64,000 bases of DNA from an uncultured Sulfitobacter sp. (GCF_947502895.1 NZ_CANNBM010000001.1:62001-126000); one strand, 5' to 3'. Counted from the stretch's first letter, positions 27,901 through 37,019 are shown. Translations and numbers: made by a program. The notes: generated from the letters alone by a model not told the origin.

Positions 27901-29408
27901 TAGGCGGTATCCGTCTGATTCCAGGCCTCCAACAGCGTGCTGCGCTCTGCCTCTGGCAGGCCTTCGCCGCCGTGCAGGCAATGGGCCACCCGCTGCGCGA
28001 TAAGGCTGAATGACGCCTCATCAAGCAGACCACTATCGCCATGCAGCACTATTTCGCGGCCCTCAAGAACCACTGTCAAAGTAGCACCTTGCACGGGTGC
28101 CACAGCCACCATGACAGCCGGCATCAGCACCTCTATTTCAGGATCACGGATCACCAGATCAGCGGCGATCCCTGCTGTATTGTCGATGCGCTCCAACTGG
28201 GGCGTGATGGCATTGTCGCCGCGCAGGGGCAGCCAAGGCAGAATATGGCCCGAGGCTTTGGGTGTGATCGCATGGCCGATGTCGCCTGACTGCGCGCCTG
28301 CGCCCAAACGCATTGCAGCCAAGAGAGCCGTAATCACCTGCGCGCGGTCAAGGCCTTGCGGCACTGCAATGCGCTGCGCAATATATTCGCCAGATGCCAC
28401 TCCCCGCGCCAACGGCACCGCAAGCGGTGTCAAACACTGCAAGGCAGTACGCCAGTATGGCTCGTCCGCGAGCATGTCTTTTTGCACCTGTGCCAGCGTG
28501 TCATCCGCGTGGTCCAACACGGTCCCAACAGCTGGAAGGTTTGCGTCAGCGCCCAGTGCTGCAACACCGGACAGACGTACCGCGCCGTCTGCCGTAGCAA
28601 CCACCAGCGCATCGCCACCCTCTGCCCCGATCACTTCGCCTGTCGCACCACTGGCATCCGCGACCTCTGCAGTGCGCACACGGTATACGACGCCGTCTGC
28701 CGCAATTTTGGCCGTACCAAGCGGGTTCCAATATTCGCCGAAATCCAGCCCGCGCAGCAAGGCTGTGACCTGCGCCGTGGTTTGCGAGAAATCAATCAGG
28801 CCCATCACTGCTGGCCGCTGATCGCGCAAAAAATAGCTGCGTTGGCTCAGGTCTTGTGGCGTGCGGGCGGGCGCGCCGCTTTCCAGTTGCGCCATCACGC
28901 GGGCGAAACTTTCCATCCCTGCGGCGTAGCATTTGGAATTGAGACTGAAGGCCGTGTCGTTTTCAGCAATTTCCACAAACTCCTGCGCAAGCAGATCACC
29001 CTCGTCCACGCCACCCTCGATCATATGCCAGCTGACACCATGCTGCGTCTCGCCGTTGATGATCGCCCATGCAGGGGTGTTCAGGCCTGCGTATCGCGGC
29101 AATGGGCCATCGTGAAAATTCACCGCCCCTTTGCGCGGCAACGCCAGCACGGGTTCTGGAATGATACGCAGGTTGGCAATGCTCAGCAGCCAGTCAAAAG
29201 GGGCAAAGTCTGCGCCAGTCAAATCGGCAGGCTTGGCAAAGGTCGCAATCCCCTGTGCCTCGGCCCATGCGCGCACATCGGTATCCGTGCTCACCACCGC
29301 TGCAATGCTGTGTCCCCCTGCCACGATCATATCTGCACAGGCAATCGTCAGCGATTGATCCCCGAGGATCACACAGGAAAAAGCGGCGGAATTGAACGGG
29401 GCAGTCAT
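24918..29408 (-). CDS. NRPS: formyltransferase - adenylation with inserted LLM - PCP
   Basis: A 1496-residue single-module synthetase. Residues 1-290 resemble methionyl-tRNA formyltransferase, with AVNFHDGPLPRYAG (about 92-105) giving Asn-His, and GVDEGDLL giving Asp. Residues 300-490 look like a remnant of a condensation domain, lacking HHxxxDG. The adenylation domain starts near 505 (GGAYVPLDPAYP; LIYTSGSTGTPKGV about 656), is split by a luciferase-like flavin monooxygenase (about 735-1085, VWTPERHFHAFGGPYPNPS) and resumes (NMYGPTETT, YRTGDL, GRADDQVKIRGHRIELGEIE, NKKINRKALP). The carrier domain has FFALGGHSLLAV with Ser near 1418. There is no thioesterase. Start and stop overlap the neighbours by four bases. 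The substrate is unknown. Confidence 0.9.
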   Translation of the reverse strand: MTAPFNSAAFSCVILGDQSLTIACADMIVAGGHSIAAVVSTDTDVRAWAEAQGIATFAKPADLTGADFAPFDWLLSIANLRIIPEPVLALPRKGAVNFHDGPLPRYAGLNTPAWAIINGETQHGVSWHMIEGGVDEGDLLAQEFVEIAENDTAFSLNSKCYAAGMESFARVMAQLESGAPARTPQDLSQRSYFLRDQRPAVMGLIDFSQTTAQVTALLRGLDFGEYWNPLGTAKIAADGVVYRVRTAEVADASGATGEVIGAEGGDALVVATADGAVRLSGVAALGADANLPAVGTVLDHADDTLAQVQKDMLADEPYWRTALQCLTPLAVPLARGVASGEYIAQRIAVPQGLDRAQVITALLAAMRLGAGAQSGDIGHAITPKASGHILPWLPLRGDNAITPQLERIDNTAGIAADLVIRDPEIEVLMPAVMVAVAPVQGATLTVVLEGREIVLHGDSGLLDEASFSLIAQRVAHCLHGGEGLPEAERSTLLEAWNQTDTAYTATPIHTAFQAQVARTPDATALVYEDQSLSYSALNTAANKLAHRLTEMGIGVGTPVGLATTRGPDLLIGALGILKAGGAYVPLDPAYPEERIAHYIADSGAPVIVTQSALADSLPRGSAALLVMDTDTGLEGAPEVNPEAGAGADTLAYLIYTSGSTGTPKGVMVAHGNVANFFAGMDERITRQDGDTWLAVTSLSFDISVLELFWTLSRGFKLVLAGDDSRTELSRGPIAVSDRKIDFNLFYWGNDDGIGREKYRLLLEGAKFADAHGFNAVWTPERHFHAFGGPYPNPSVTGAAVAAVTQNLAVRAGSCVAPLHHPARIAEEWAVIDNLTNGRVGLAIASGWQPDDFVLRPENTPPDNKPAMYTAIEQLRRLWRGETVNFPTRDGKGFDVLTQPRPVSKELPVWVTTAGNPDTWREAGQIGANVLTHLLGQSVDEVAGKIKIYHEALREAGHDPADFKVTLMLHTYLADTRAEAEEIARGPMKDYLRSAAGLIKQYAWAFPAFKRPKGVTNPFEVDLGGLDDEAMDAILEFAFQRYFNDSGMFGTIDDAVARTEELKRIGVDEMACLIDYGISVDRVMEGLVPLAEVLRRANAGAALEPDDFSLAAQMVRHKVSHMQCTPSMAQMLVMNDETRHALSGVRELMVGGEALPGALTTELLAACNGRVQNMYGPTETTIWSTTQTVTAPETTAAIGTPIANTRVYVLDDALAPCAAGVAGELYIAGDGVTKGYHNRAEMTAERFVNDPFGGGKMYRTGDLAAWRGDGTMGFMGRADDQVKIRGHRIELGEIESVLAAQSGVTQAVVIAREAAGGAQLVGYVTGSDVDEDRLRTALLARLPDIMVPARIVEIAKMPLTPNKKINRKALPEPVSKSAAESVVGAAEQTSTQAAIARVWGAILGVSNVRPSDNFFALGGHSLLAVQAHRDIKAALGTDKLGITDIFRFPTLEGLAGHLDKGSAAPAPQPEVAVDAPAKAETMSKRRAMRAGRAKADT

Positions 29409-30379
29409 GAGCGGTCCTCCGGGGACAGACGGTAAGGCGTGGTGGAATGGGCAATCAGATCAGCCAAAAACCAGTTGGGGTCTTGTGGCTTGCGCCCTGC
29501 GATACCAGCACGCAGGCGGTGCAGAACACCGCCCACCAGATGGGCCAAAAGGGCAGTCACCGCATAGATGCGGCCATGATTTTTGATAAAGTAATGGCGG
29601 CGCGAGTCGTACCAATAGGACGGCATGCGGCGTTTGGTCTTCATCCCCGTCGAGACAGAACCGATGTGAACGACGCGGCTGTCAGGCACATACCAGCAGG
29701 TCCACCCTGCCCTTGCGGCCCGCAGGCAAAGGTCCGTCTCTTCAAAATACAAGAAGAACGTCTCGTCAAACAGGCCGATGGCCTCCAGCATGCTGGCACG
29801 CATCATCATCGAGGCACCCGCGCTCCAATCTACCTGACAGGTGGCGCTGGGCTGGGGCATAGGCACAGGGGCATGCGGCATCATCCGCTCGAACACGCGC
29901 AAGCGCGCCGCCCCCACAAACTCTCCCGCGATAGAGGGAAAGCGGAAGGCGGTGGTATGCACCACGTTGTCTTCCCCACGCACGTGGCTACACGCGATGC
30001 CAGCCTCGGGGTGTGCCTCAAGGTGGGCCATCAGGGCGGCAGTGCAGCCAGCATCGGGGAAGGCATCGGAATTCAGGATATAATAGTAATCAGGCACCCG
30101 CCCGTCCCTCAGCCGCATGCGCAGGCCGATGTTGTTGCCCGCACCAAAGCCGCCATTCACCGGCGATGCCACAATGCGCACCAGATCATCCACCGCCCAG
30201 CCGCGCGCTGCGACTTCCGCTGCAATCATCTCGTATGACCCATCGCCCGAGGCATTATCAACGATCACCAGTTCACCACCCACGCTGTGCAGGTCAGCCA
30301 ATGCCGCCTCTGCCGCGCGCAGGGTCATGGCGGGGGTGCGGTAGTTAAGCAGTATGCACAGAACAGTTGGCGCAGTCAT
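29405..30379 (-). CDS. Glycosyltransferase family 2, rhamnosyltransferase-like
   Basis: A 324-residue GT-A protein. LLNYRTPAMTLRAAEAAL opens it, followed by IVDNASGDGS and YYILNSDAFPD (metal site region). WSAGASMMMRASMLEAIGLF, then FFLYFEETDLCLRAARAGW, mark the rhamnosyltransferase-like subgroup. A hydrophobic stretch lies near the C-terminus (IYAVTALLAHLVGGVLHRL). It sits between the PKS (4 bases upstream) and the NRPS (4-base overlap), so it is co-expressed with both and could glycosylate their product or the polysaccharide. Confidence 0.85.
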   Translation of the reverse strand: MTAPTVLCILLNYRTPAMTLRAAEAALADLHSVGGELVIVDNASGDGSYEMIAAEVAARGWAVDDLVRIVASPVNGGFGAGNNIGLRMRLRDGRVPDYYYILNSDAFPDAGCTAALMAHLEAHPEAGIACSHVRGEDNVVHTTAFRFPSIAGEFVGAARLRVFERMMPHAPVPMPQPSATCQVDWSAGASMMMRASMLEAIGLFDETFFLYFEETDLCLRAARAGWTCWYVPDSRVVHIGSVSTGMKTKRRMPSYWYDSRRHYFIKNHGRIYAVTALLAHLVGGVLHRLRAGIAGRKPQDPNWFLADLIAHSTTPYRLSPEDRS

Positions 30380-30383
30380 AGGG

Positions 30384-33300
30384 TTACTCCGCCGCCGTGG
30401 CGCGCTGCGGGGCCGGCTTGTGCAGCGCCTCGCGGATCACCTCACCCAGCTCGGAGGCCATGACGACAACATTGGGCGACAGCACCATGCTGTCATGATC
30501 CCCTGGCACTTCGATCACCTGCACATGCGGGGCATAGCGCGTCCAATCATTATCCGCGAAGACGTATTCACGCTCTGAGCTCACCCAGTTTCCGCCGCTG
30601 ACTTTATAGCGGCAGTCTAGCGCAGGACGCAGCAGGGTCAGCGGGCCGTCCCAATCAGGGGTGCGATACCGCCCGACAGAGCGCAAAAAAGCCGCTTCGA
30701 TTTTGGTGTTGTTAAATTGCGCAGCACCCGTCTGCTCGGATTTTCCTTGGCGTTTGGTCTTTTCCCATGCGATGCGGTTTTGCGCCCATTCCACCAGATA
30801 GCTTGGCCCCTTCTCGCGCAGCTCTGCGAGCTTGATCAGCGCCTTGTCTGGCCTGCTCAGGCTCGGACGGACAGGCAGCGGCGTATCCAGCAGGGCAAGC
30901 ACAGCCACTTCTTCACCTGCGGCAGTCAACTGCCGCGCCATCTCGTAGGCCGTGATCCCGCCACCGGAAAAGCCCGACAACAGGTAGGGGCCATGCGCCT
31001 GTACCTGACGGATTTCCGCAATATAGTCGGCGGCTGCTTCCTCAATCGTTTCATGGGGTGCGCTATCCCCGATCAGCCCGCGCGCTTGCAGGCCATAGAC
31101 AGCACGCGTGTCGCTGAACTGCAGCGCAAGGTGGCGTAGGTTCAACACATTGCCAAACATGCCCGCCACAACGAACAATGGCGCTGCACGGGCTGGTGCA
31201 ACCCCGTTGAGCGGTACAAGATGCGCGAAGCCTGTGCTTGTCGCGGTCTCGCTTTTGGTATCCTCGCGCGCCACATCACCTGTCTGGGCTGTGATGCGCG
31301 CCGCAATCTGGGCGATTGTCGGCGCCTCAAAGAGGACCGAGATCGGAAATTCCACACCAAACTCACGCTTGACCGAAGCGAACAAGCGCACAGCGATCAG
31401 CGAATGCCCCCCCAGATCAAAAAAGCTGTCATCCGCCCCCACGGGCGAAACACCCAGCAGCGTGGACCACATATCGGCCAGCGTTTCCTGCACCACACCT
31501 TCGGGGGCAACAAACCCCTCCAGATCGGTCCGCTCAAAACTCTGCCCCTTGGGCATCTCGCGCGGTGGCTGATCGGCAGCAGCGATGAGCGCCTGCAAAG
31601 GCAGCGAAGAGACATAGACCTGCGGGACATCCAGCGCGAGCGCACGGGCAAAGGCCTGCGGCCCTTCGGCAGCGGTGATCCCCTGCGATACCATATAGGC
31701 CAGCCGCTCCTCTGCGGCAGATTGCGGCCGCACATCGGTCGCGTCATCCTCGTCATAGGCAAGCTCGGCAGGCGATAAGGGGGATGTCTGCGCCGCAAAT
31801 CCGCCTTTGAGGCGGGACATCGCGAAATCACGCACCTCGACCAGCACCGCGCCTGAAGAATCGCACAAAGTGACATCAAACCGTGCATCATCCGCACCCG
31901 ATGCGGTCAGGCGCATCCAACTATAAATCTCGCGCGGCAACGGCGCGTGAATGGCAATTTCACCGTAGGACATGGGAACCCAAAGATCGGCGTTATCGTA
32001 CCCTGCCGCCAGTTCCACAGCCCAACCCGTTGCCAGATCCATTAAACCCGGATGCAGGATTTGTGCGGGGTCCAGTGCCTCGTCCAGCATCAGACGCGCA
32101 AGTCCTTCGCCCTCGCCCAACTGTCGCGCGCGCAGAACATGCCACTGAGGACCAAAGCGCAGATGCGCCTCCTGTGGCGTCGGCATATGGGCGCCACCCG
32201 CGTCCTCAACCGCACTCAGACGGTTTGAGATTTCTTGCAAGTCGACTGGTTGCGGGGTTGATATCTCATCAGAGATCAGCGCTTCCGCGTGGGTTTGCCA
32301 ACCTGTGCGTCCGTCCAACGTGAAATCGCTCTGCAGCGTGGCCGAATGACCGCCACCCGTTTCTACCGTCACCCGCATCTGGCGCGCGGCCCCGTCGGGG
32401 GCGTCAAACGCGCGCAGGAAATACAAATCGCGCAAGGCAAAGGGCAGGTTCCGGCCAGCGGCATTAGCCGATTGCGCCATAGCCTCGACCATACCTGTGC
32501 CGGGCATGACCGCGCTGCCATCGGCCATGCGGTGCTGGTCCAGCACCCAGTCATCCTTTGCCGCAAACGCAGCCTCGAACCGCGTCTCGCCTGCCAGCAC
32601 ATGCGCACTGTCTAACAATGGCACATCCATCGCGCGGGGGGGCAAGGCTGCAACCTCTGTCTGGCCAACAGCCTCGGCGGCCATCCCGACATCTGCCCAG
32701 ACGCCCCAATTCAGCGCCAAAACACGGGTCTGCCCGCCACGGCGAGATTTCGCGAAAGCGTTGAGATAGTCGTTTGCAGCCACATAATCGACCTGCCCCG
32801 CTGCCCGCGTGGCAGTCGAGGTTGAGGCGAAGAGCACCATCAAATCAATACTACCATCCGGCAAAAGCTGGTCCAGCACCCGCAAGCCATGCACCTTGGG
32901 CGCCAGCACGGCATCAACCTGCGCTTGGGTTTTGCCCAGCAGCGGCGCATCATCCAGCGTACCTGCGGCATGGATCACACCGTCGATCGGCCCGCGCGCG
33001 CGCAGTCCTTCGATCACTTTGCGCATCTGCGCTACGTTCATTACATCGGCAACCGCCACTTCAACGGTACCGCCCAAGGCCTCCAACCGCTGTACCGCAC
33101 GGATACGCCGCGCAACGGCATCACCCGCATGGGTGGTTTGTAAAACACGCTTCCACGCCGTCCGTTCTGGCAATGCCGTCCGGCTGAGCAGGACAACATG
33201 CGCGCTGTGCGATGCCAGCAAATCAGCCGCGATTGTTTGACCAATGCCGCCAAAGCCACCCGTTATCAAATAGGTTCCACCCTTCTTGATAGCCGGCGTT

Positions 33301-36300
33301 GCGGCCTGCGCGAGGCGCTGGGGGCGGTAGCCCTGTACATAGCGCCGCTCGCCGCGACGCGCGCAAATCGCATTTGCGGGCGTGGCCAGCATATCGTCCA
33401 ACACACGGCGCAAACCGACCGGATCAACCGCCCTTGTTACCTCGGCCCGCTTGGCAAAGAGACCCTTGGGCGCTTCAGGCTTTGACAGCTCGATGTCCAC
33501 TGTTGAGACAGTCAAATCCGCAATCTCGTGCGGCATCACACCCGCAGGGCCGCTGATCATCGCCTTTTCGGGGTATGGCAGCGCCTCGGACGCGACTTGC
33601 GCCGCACCATTGGTAAAGACGGTCAGGTGGGTCGGTGCGGCATCTTCGCGCTCGGCCAGTGTCTGGCCCAACCACAGCAGGCTGTAGAATCCCTGCTCCA
33701 GCATACGGTCATAAAAACTGCTGCCTGCGCGGTGGCTTTCGTCTTGGGTCAGACCCCAGAAATGCGCGATGCGGCTTGGGGCGAAATCACGCGCGGCCAA
33801 CGCGGCAAACAATGCGTCATATCCAACGCGCCCTTGCTCGGGGGCCAGCGCAAACTGCCCATCCCCCAGATCGGCAAAGCTATCGCTTACATGTACAACA
33901 ACCACATCAGCGCCAGCGTCCTTCAAGCGTGCGGCAACGGCATCTCCCACCCCGCCAGCATCTGCAAAAATCAGCCAATCCTGCTGCGCGCCCTGCGCAA
34001 GGGCCGCATCAAGGTCTTCATCCACATCCGCATATTGCGCACGCCAGCTTGGCACCGCGCCCCAATCAGCAATATCGTCAAGCCGCGCAATCTCGGGCTC
34101 GGCCTGCGCGGCTGTCTGCGTGGCGGGCGCAATGAAGTACGCGCTGCGCTGGAATTGATAGGTAGGCAAGAGCACCCGATTGCGCCGCGCCTCGCCCCAA
34201 ATCTGGTCCCAGTCGGCCTCGATGCCGCACGCCCACAAGCGGCCGATGATGCCAAAGAAATAGATATCATCCGCGATCTGCTGATCGGGATGGCGCAGAG
34301 AGCTGAGCACTTGGGCAGGCTTTACCGATGCGCACATTTGCGCCAGCGAGGACAACGCCTTGCCCGGTCCGACCTCTAGATAAACGTAGTCACGCTCCGC
34401 GCTCAGTGTCTCGATACAATCGGCGAAATGCACGGTGTTGCGCAGCTGATCCACCCAATAATCGGGGTCAGTCGCCTGCGCCGCCGTGATCGCATTGCCC
34501 GTCCGGTTTGACATAAAGGGCATCTTTGGCGCTTGCAGATCAAGCCGGGACAGAAACGCGCGGTAATCAGCCAAAATCGGCTCCAGCATGCGGCTGTGCG
34601 CGGCGATGTCGATGGCAATGCGCTGGCTCTCTATCTCGTCCTTGAACAGTCGCGCAGCAAGCTCTTTCAGTGCAGCATCAGGACCGGATATTGCAGTCAG
34701 GTCTGGCCCGTTCAACGACGCGATATCCAGATCATCTGTCATGTAGGGCGTAATCGCCGTGCGCGATAGCGGCACGCTCAGCATCCCGCCCGCTGGTACA
34801 GTATCAAACAGGCGGCCGCGCAGCAGCACCAGATCAATCAAACTCTCAAAGCTCATCACGCCTGCCAGACAGGCGGCCACGTTTTCGCCCATCGAATGGC
34901 CCACCATCGCGGCAGGCTTGACGCCCCAGCTGATCCACAGCTGCGCCAGCGCATATTCGGTGATGGCGATCAACGGCAACTGGACTGACGGCTTCTTGAG
35001 CGTCTCGGCGGCGGCGGCCTCGGCCCCCGCTTCGGGCAGCCAAAGCGCGCGGATGTCATACGCCAGCTGCGGTGCCAAATGATCAAGACCACGGTCCATC
35101 GCTTCGGCAAAGGCTGGCTCTGTCTCATAAAGATCGCGGGCCATGGCAGGGTATTGCGCGCCACCACCGGGGAACATGAACGCAACCTGCGCGTCTGGCC
35201 CCAGAACTTCGTGGGTAAAGACGCGGTGCGTGTCACCCGCCTCCAGCAGGTCGGCCGCCTCGGCGTGGGTTTCAGACACAACAACGCGGCGGCGTTCAAA
35301 CCCGCGCCGCCCGTTTTTCAGCGTATAGGAGACATCAGCAAGCTCCTGATCGGCACGGGCGCGCAGATGGGATGCCAAGGCCGACGTATTCGCTTCAAGT
35401 GCCGCTTTAGATCGACCTGACAAGCACAAGATATGAAACGGAAAATCGCTTTCTTCTGATGCAGGCCTGACAGGCGCCTCAGACAGCACCGCATGGGCAT
35501 TCGTCCCCCCCACACCCAGCGCATTTATCGCCGCATGGCGGGGCATGTCTGTGCGTGGCCACGGCGTCAGCGCGGCATTGACGGCAAACGGACTGCCCTC
35601 AAACCCGATCGCGGGGTTCGGCGCCTCGTACCCCAACGAGGGCGGCATCGCCCCGTGGTGTAGCGCAAGCGATGCTTTGACCAGCCCCGCCACGCCCGCA
35701 GCCGTATCAAGATGTCCGATGTTTGTTTTCACCGATCCGATGCGCGCATAATCCACCTTGTCTGTCTGGGCGCGGTAAGCGTCGGTCAGGGCGGCGACCT
35801 CGATCGGATCGCCCAAATAGGTGCCTGTGCCGTGACATTCAACCAGCTCAATCTGGTCTGCCGTTACGCCCGACGCGGCCAAAGCCTTGCCGATCGCATC
35901 CGCCTGCCCGTCAACCGAGGGGGCGAGATACCCTGCTTTGGCAGCACCGTCATTGTTGATGGCCGAGCCTTTGATCACGGCCCAGATGTGGTCTCCGTCC
36001 GCTTGCGCATCTGACAGACGCTTGAGCGCCACACACCCCGCGCCAGAGCCAAAAACGGTCCCCTGTGCGCGGTGGTCAAACGCATGACACTCGCCGTCAG
36101 GGGACAGAATTTCATTTTCCTTAAAGATGTATCCCCGCCCCTGCGGCAGCTCTATTGTGACACCACCCGCCAGCGCCATATCCACCTCACCCGCGCGCAA
36201 CGCGGCAGCGGCATAATGGATCGCCACCAGCGAGGTAGAGCAGGCCGTTTGCAAATTGATTGAAGGGCCTTTGAGGTCAAACACATGGCTTACCCGGGTC

Positions 36301-36797
36301 GAGAGGAAGTCTTTGTCGTTGCCCGTATGGCGCAACAGAAACATACCCACATCGTCCACCAGATCGGCGTTCGAACAGATGTTGAAATAGAAATAGCTGC
36401 CCATGCCGCAGCCCGCATAAACGCCAATGGGGCCGTCTACATTTTCGGGCACATGGCCTGCCTGCTCCATCGCCTCCCAGGCAACCTCGAGAAACTTGCG
36501 GTGCTGGGGGTCCAGAATGGCGGCGTCTTTGGGTGAAAAGCCGAAGAAATCGGCGTCAAATGTCTCATACCCCTGCAAATCAGCCGCCGCACGCACATAG
36601 TTTTTGCGTGCGATATTTTGTGGGGTCTCGCCAGCGGCCAACAGCTCTTCTTCTGTCAATTTGCGGATGGAGGACACGCCCCCGCGCAGATTATCCCAGA
36701 ACGCAGAAACAGTCTGCGCACCCGGTACATTCACAGCCATACCAACAATAGCAATGTCTTCGCCTCGGGCCACGGCCTTTGCGTTCTGCTCAGTCAT
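30384..36797 (-). CDS. Type I polyketide synthase: KS-AT-KR-DH-like-ACP-TE
   Basis: A 2137-residue single-module PKS. KS (about 13-440): NLQTACSTSL with Cys186, VECHGTGTYLGDP and KTNIGHLDTAAG. AT (about 540-850): FPGGGAQYPAMA and GHSMGE (Ser near 636), with AAHS in place of the specificity motif HAFH. KR (about 1165-1350): TYLITGGFGGIGQT, with Tyr in QVDYVAANDYLN. A DH-like fold follows (HRMADGSAVMPGTG near 1421, LHPGLMDLAT). ACP near 1796 has SFFDLGGHSLIAV. TE (about 1865-2110) has LSGFSGGGITAYE. There is no enoylreductase. GAAGGGTGAG precedes the ATG. It is the first gene of the seven-gene operon and carries its only release domain. Confidence 0.93.
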   Translation of the reverse strand: MTEQNAKAVARGEDIAIVGMAVNVPGAQTVSAFWDNLRGGVSSIRKLTEEELLAAGETPQNIARKNYVRAAADLQGYETFDADFFGFSPKDAAILDPQHRKFLEVAWEAMEQAGHVPENVDGPIGVYAGCGMGSYFYFNICSNADLVDDVGMFLLRHTGNDKDFLSTRVSHVFDLKGPSINLQTACSTSLVAIHYAAAALRAGEVDMALAGGVTIELPQGRGYIFKENEILSPDGECHAFDHRAQGTVFGSGAGCVALKRLSDAQADGDHIWAVIKGSAINNDGAAKAGYLAPSVDGQADAIGKALAASGVTADQIELVECHGTGTYLGDPIEVAALTDAYRAQTDKVDYARIGSVKTNIGHLDTAAGVAGLVKASLALHHGAMPPSLGYEAPNPAIGFEGSPFAVNAALTPWPRTDMPRHAAINALGVGGTNAHAVLSEAPVRPASEESDFPFHILCLSGRSKAALEANTSALASHLRARADQELADVSYTLKNGRRGFERRRVVVSETHAEAADLLEAGDTHRVFTHEVLGPDAQVAFMFPGGGAQYPAMARDLYETEPAFAEAMDRGLDHLAPQLAYDIRALWLPEAGAEAAAAETLKKPSVQLPLIAITEYALAQLWISWGVKPAAMVGHSMGENVAACLAGVMSFESLIDLVLLRGRLFDTVPAGGMLSVPLSRTAITPYMTDDLDIASLNGPDLTAISGPDAALKELAARLFKDEIESQRIAIDIAAHSRMLEPILADYRAFLSRLDLQAPKMPFMSNRTGNAITAAQATDPDYWVDQLRNTVHFADCIETLSAERDYVYLEVGPGKALSSLAQMCASVKPAQVLSSLRHPDQQIADDIYFFGIIGRLWACGIEADWDQIWGEARRNRVLLPTYQFQRSAYFIAPATQTAAQAEPEIARLDDIADWGAVPSWRAQYADVDEDLDAALAQGAQQDWLIFADAGGVGDAVAARLKDAGADVVVVHVSDSFADLGDGQFALAPEQGRVGYDALFAALAARDFAPSRIAHFWGLTQDESHRAGSSFYDRMLEQGFYSLLWLGQTLAEREDAAPTHLTVFTNGAAQVASEALPYPEKAMISGPAGVMPHEIADLTVSTVDIELSKPEAPKGLFAKRAEVTRAVDPVGLRRVLDDMLATPANAICARRGERRYVQGYRPQRLAQAATPAIKKGGTYLITGGFGGIGQTIAADLLASHSAHVVLLSRTALPERTAWKRVLQTTHAGDAVARRIRAVQRLEALGGTVEVAVADVMNVAQMRKVIEGLRARGPIDGVIHAAGTLDDAPLLGKTQAQVDAVLAPKVHGLRVLDQLLPDGSIDLMVLFASTSTATRAAGQVDYVAANDYLNAFAKSRRGGQTRVLALNWGVWADVGMAAEAVGQTEVAALPPRAMDVPLLDSAHVLAGETRFEAAFAAKDDWVLDQHRMADGSAVMPGTGMVEAMAQSANAAGRNLPFALRDLYFLRAFDAPDGAARQMRVTVETGGGHSATLQSDFTLDGRTGWQTHAEALISDEISTPQPVDLQEISNRLSAVEDAGGAHMPTPQEAHLRFGPQWHVLRARQLGEGEGLARLMLDEALDPAQILHPGLMDLATGWAVELAAGYDNADLWVPMSYGEIAIHAPLPREIYSWMRLTASGADDARFDVTLCDSSGAVLVEVRDFAMSRLKGGFAAQTSPLSPAELAYDEDDATDVRPQSAAEERLAYMVSQGITAAEGPQAFARALALDVPQVYVSSLPLQALIAAADQPPREMPKGQSFERTDLEGFVAPEGVVQETLADMWSTLLGVSPVGADDSFFDLGGHSLIAVRLFASVKREFGVEFPISVLFEAPTIAQIAARITAQTGDVAREDTKSETATSTGFAHLVPLNGVAPARAAPLFVVAGMFGNVLNLRHLALQFSDTRAVYGLQARGLIGDSAPHETIEEAAADYIAEIRQVQAHGPYLLSGFSGGGITAYEMARQLTAAGEEVAVLALLDTPLPVRPSLSRPDKALIKLAELREKGPSYLVEWAQNRIAWEKTKRQGKSEQTGAAQFNNTKIEAAFLRSVGRYRTPDWDGPLTLLRPALDCRYKVSGGNWVSSEREYVFADNDWTRYAPHVQVIEVPGDHDSMVLSPNVVVMASELGEVIREALHKPAPQRATAAE

Positions 36798-36995
36798 ATA
36801 GTCTCACCCTTCAGCCCGCCGTGTCAGGAGTTACCCCACCAAAATTGAATAAAAAGCGGACCATTTACGCAGACGAACCCAATCGCCCAAACACAGAAGT
36901 ACCTGCCGATAGTGTCTATTTCATGGCGTTATGCTGTTTTTTCAAGCCCACCACAGGGGGACAGTATCACAGTAAATCCCCGCGTAAAAATGCTG

Positions 36996-37019
36996 ATTAT
37001 ATCGGATTTGGAAACAATC
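36996..37019 (-). promoter_or_regulatory. Candidate promoter region of the PKS-NRPS operon
   Basis: On the minus strand, TATAAT (37001-36996) follows GATTGTTTC (37019-37011), the latter matching the right arm of the dyad upstream of the polysaccharide locus. It lies about 200 bases before the PKS start in a visibly AT-rich 277-bp gap. No good -35 element is seen, so an activator or another promoter may be needed. Confidence 0.3.

Noticed and set aside
26292..28013. 573-codon plus-strand open frame inside the NRPS gene
   Set aside because: It is opposite the conserved adenylation and LLM domains, is full of His/Arg/Gln low-complexity residues typical of antisense frames, and has no family match.
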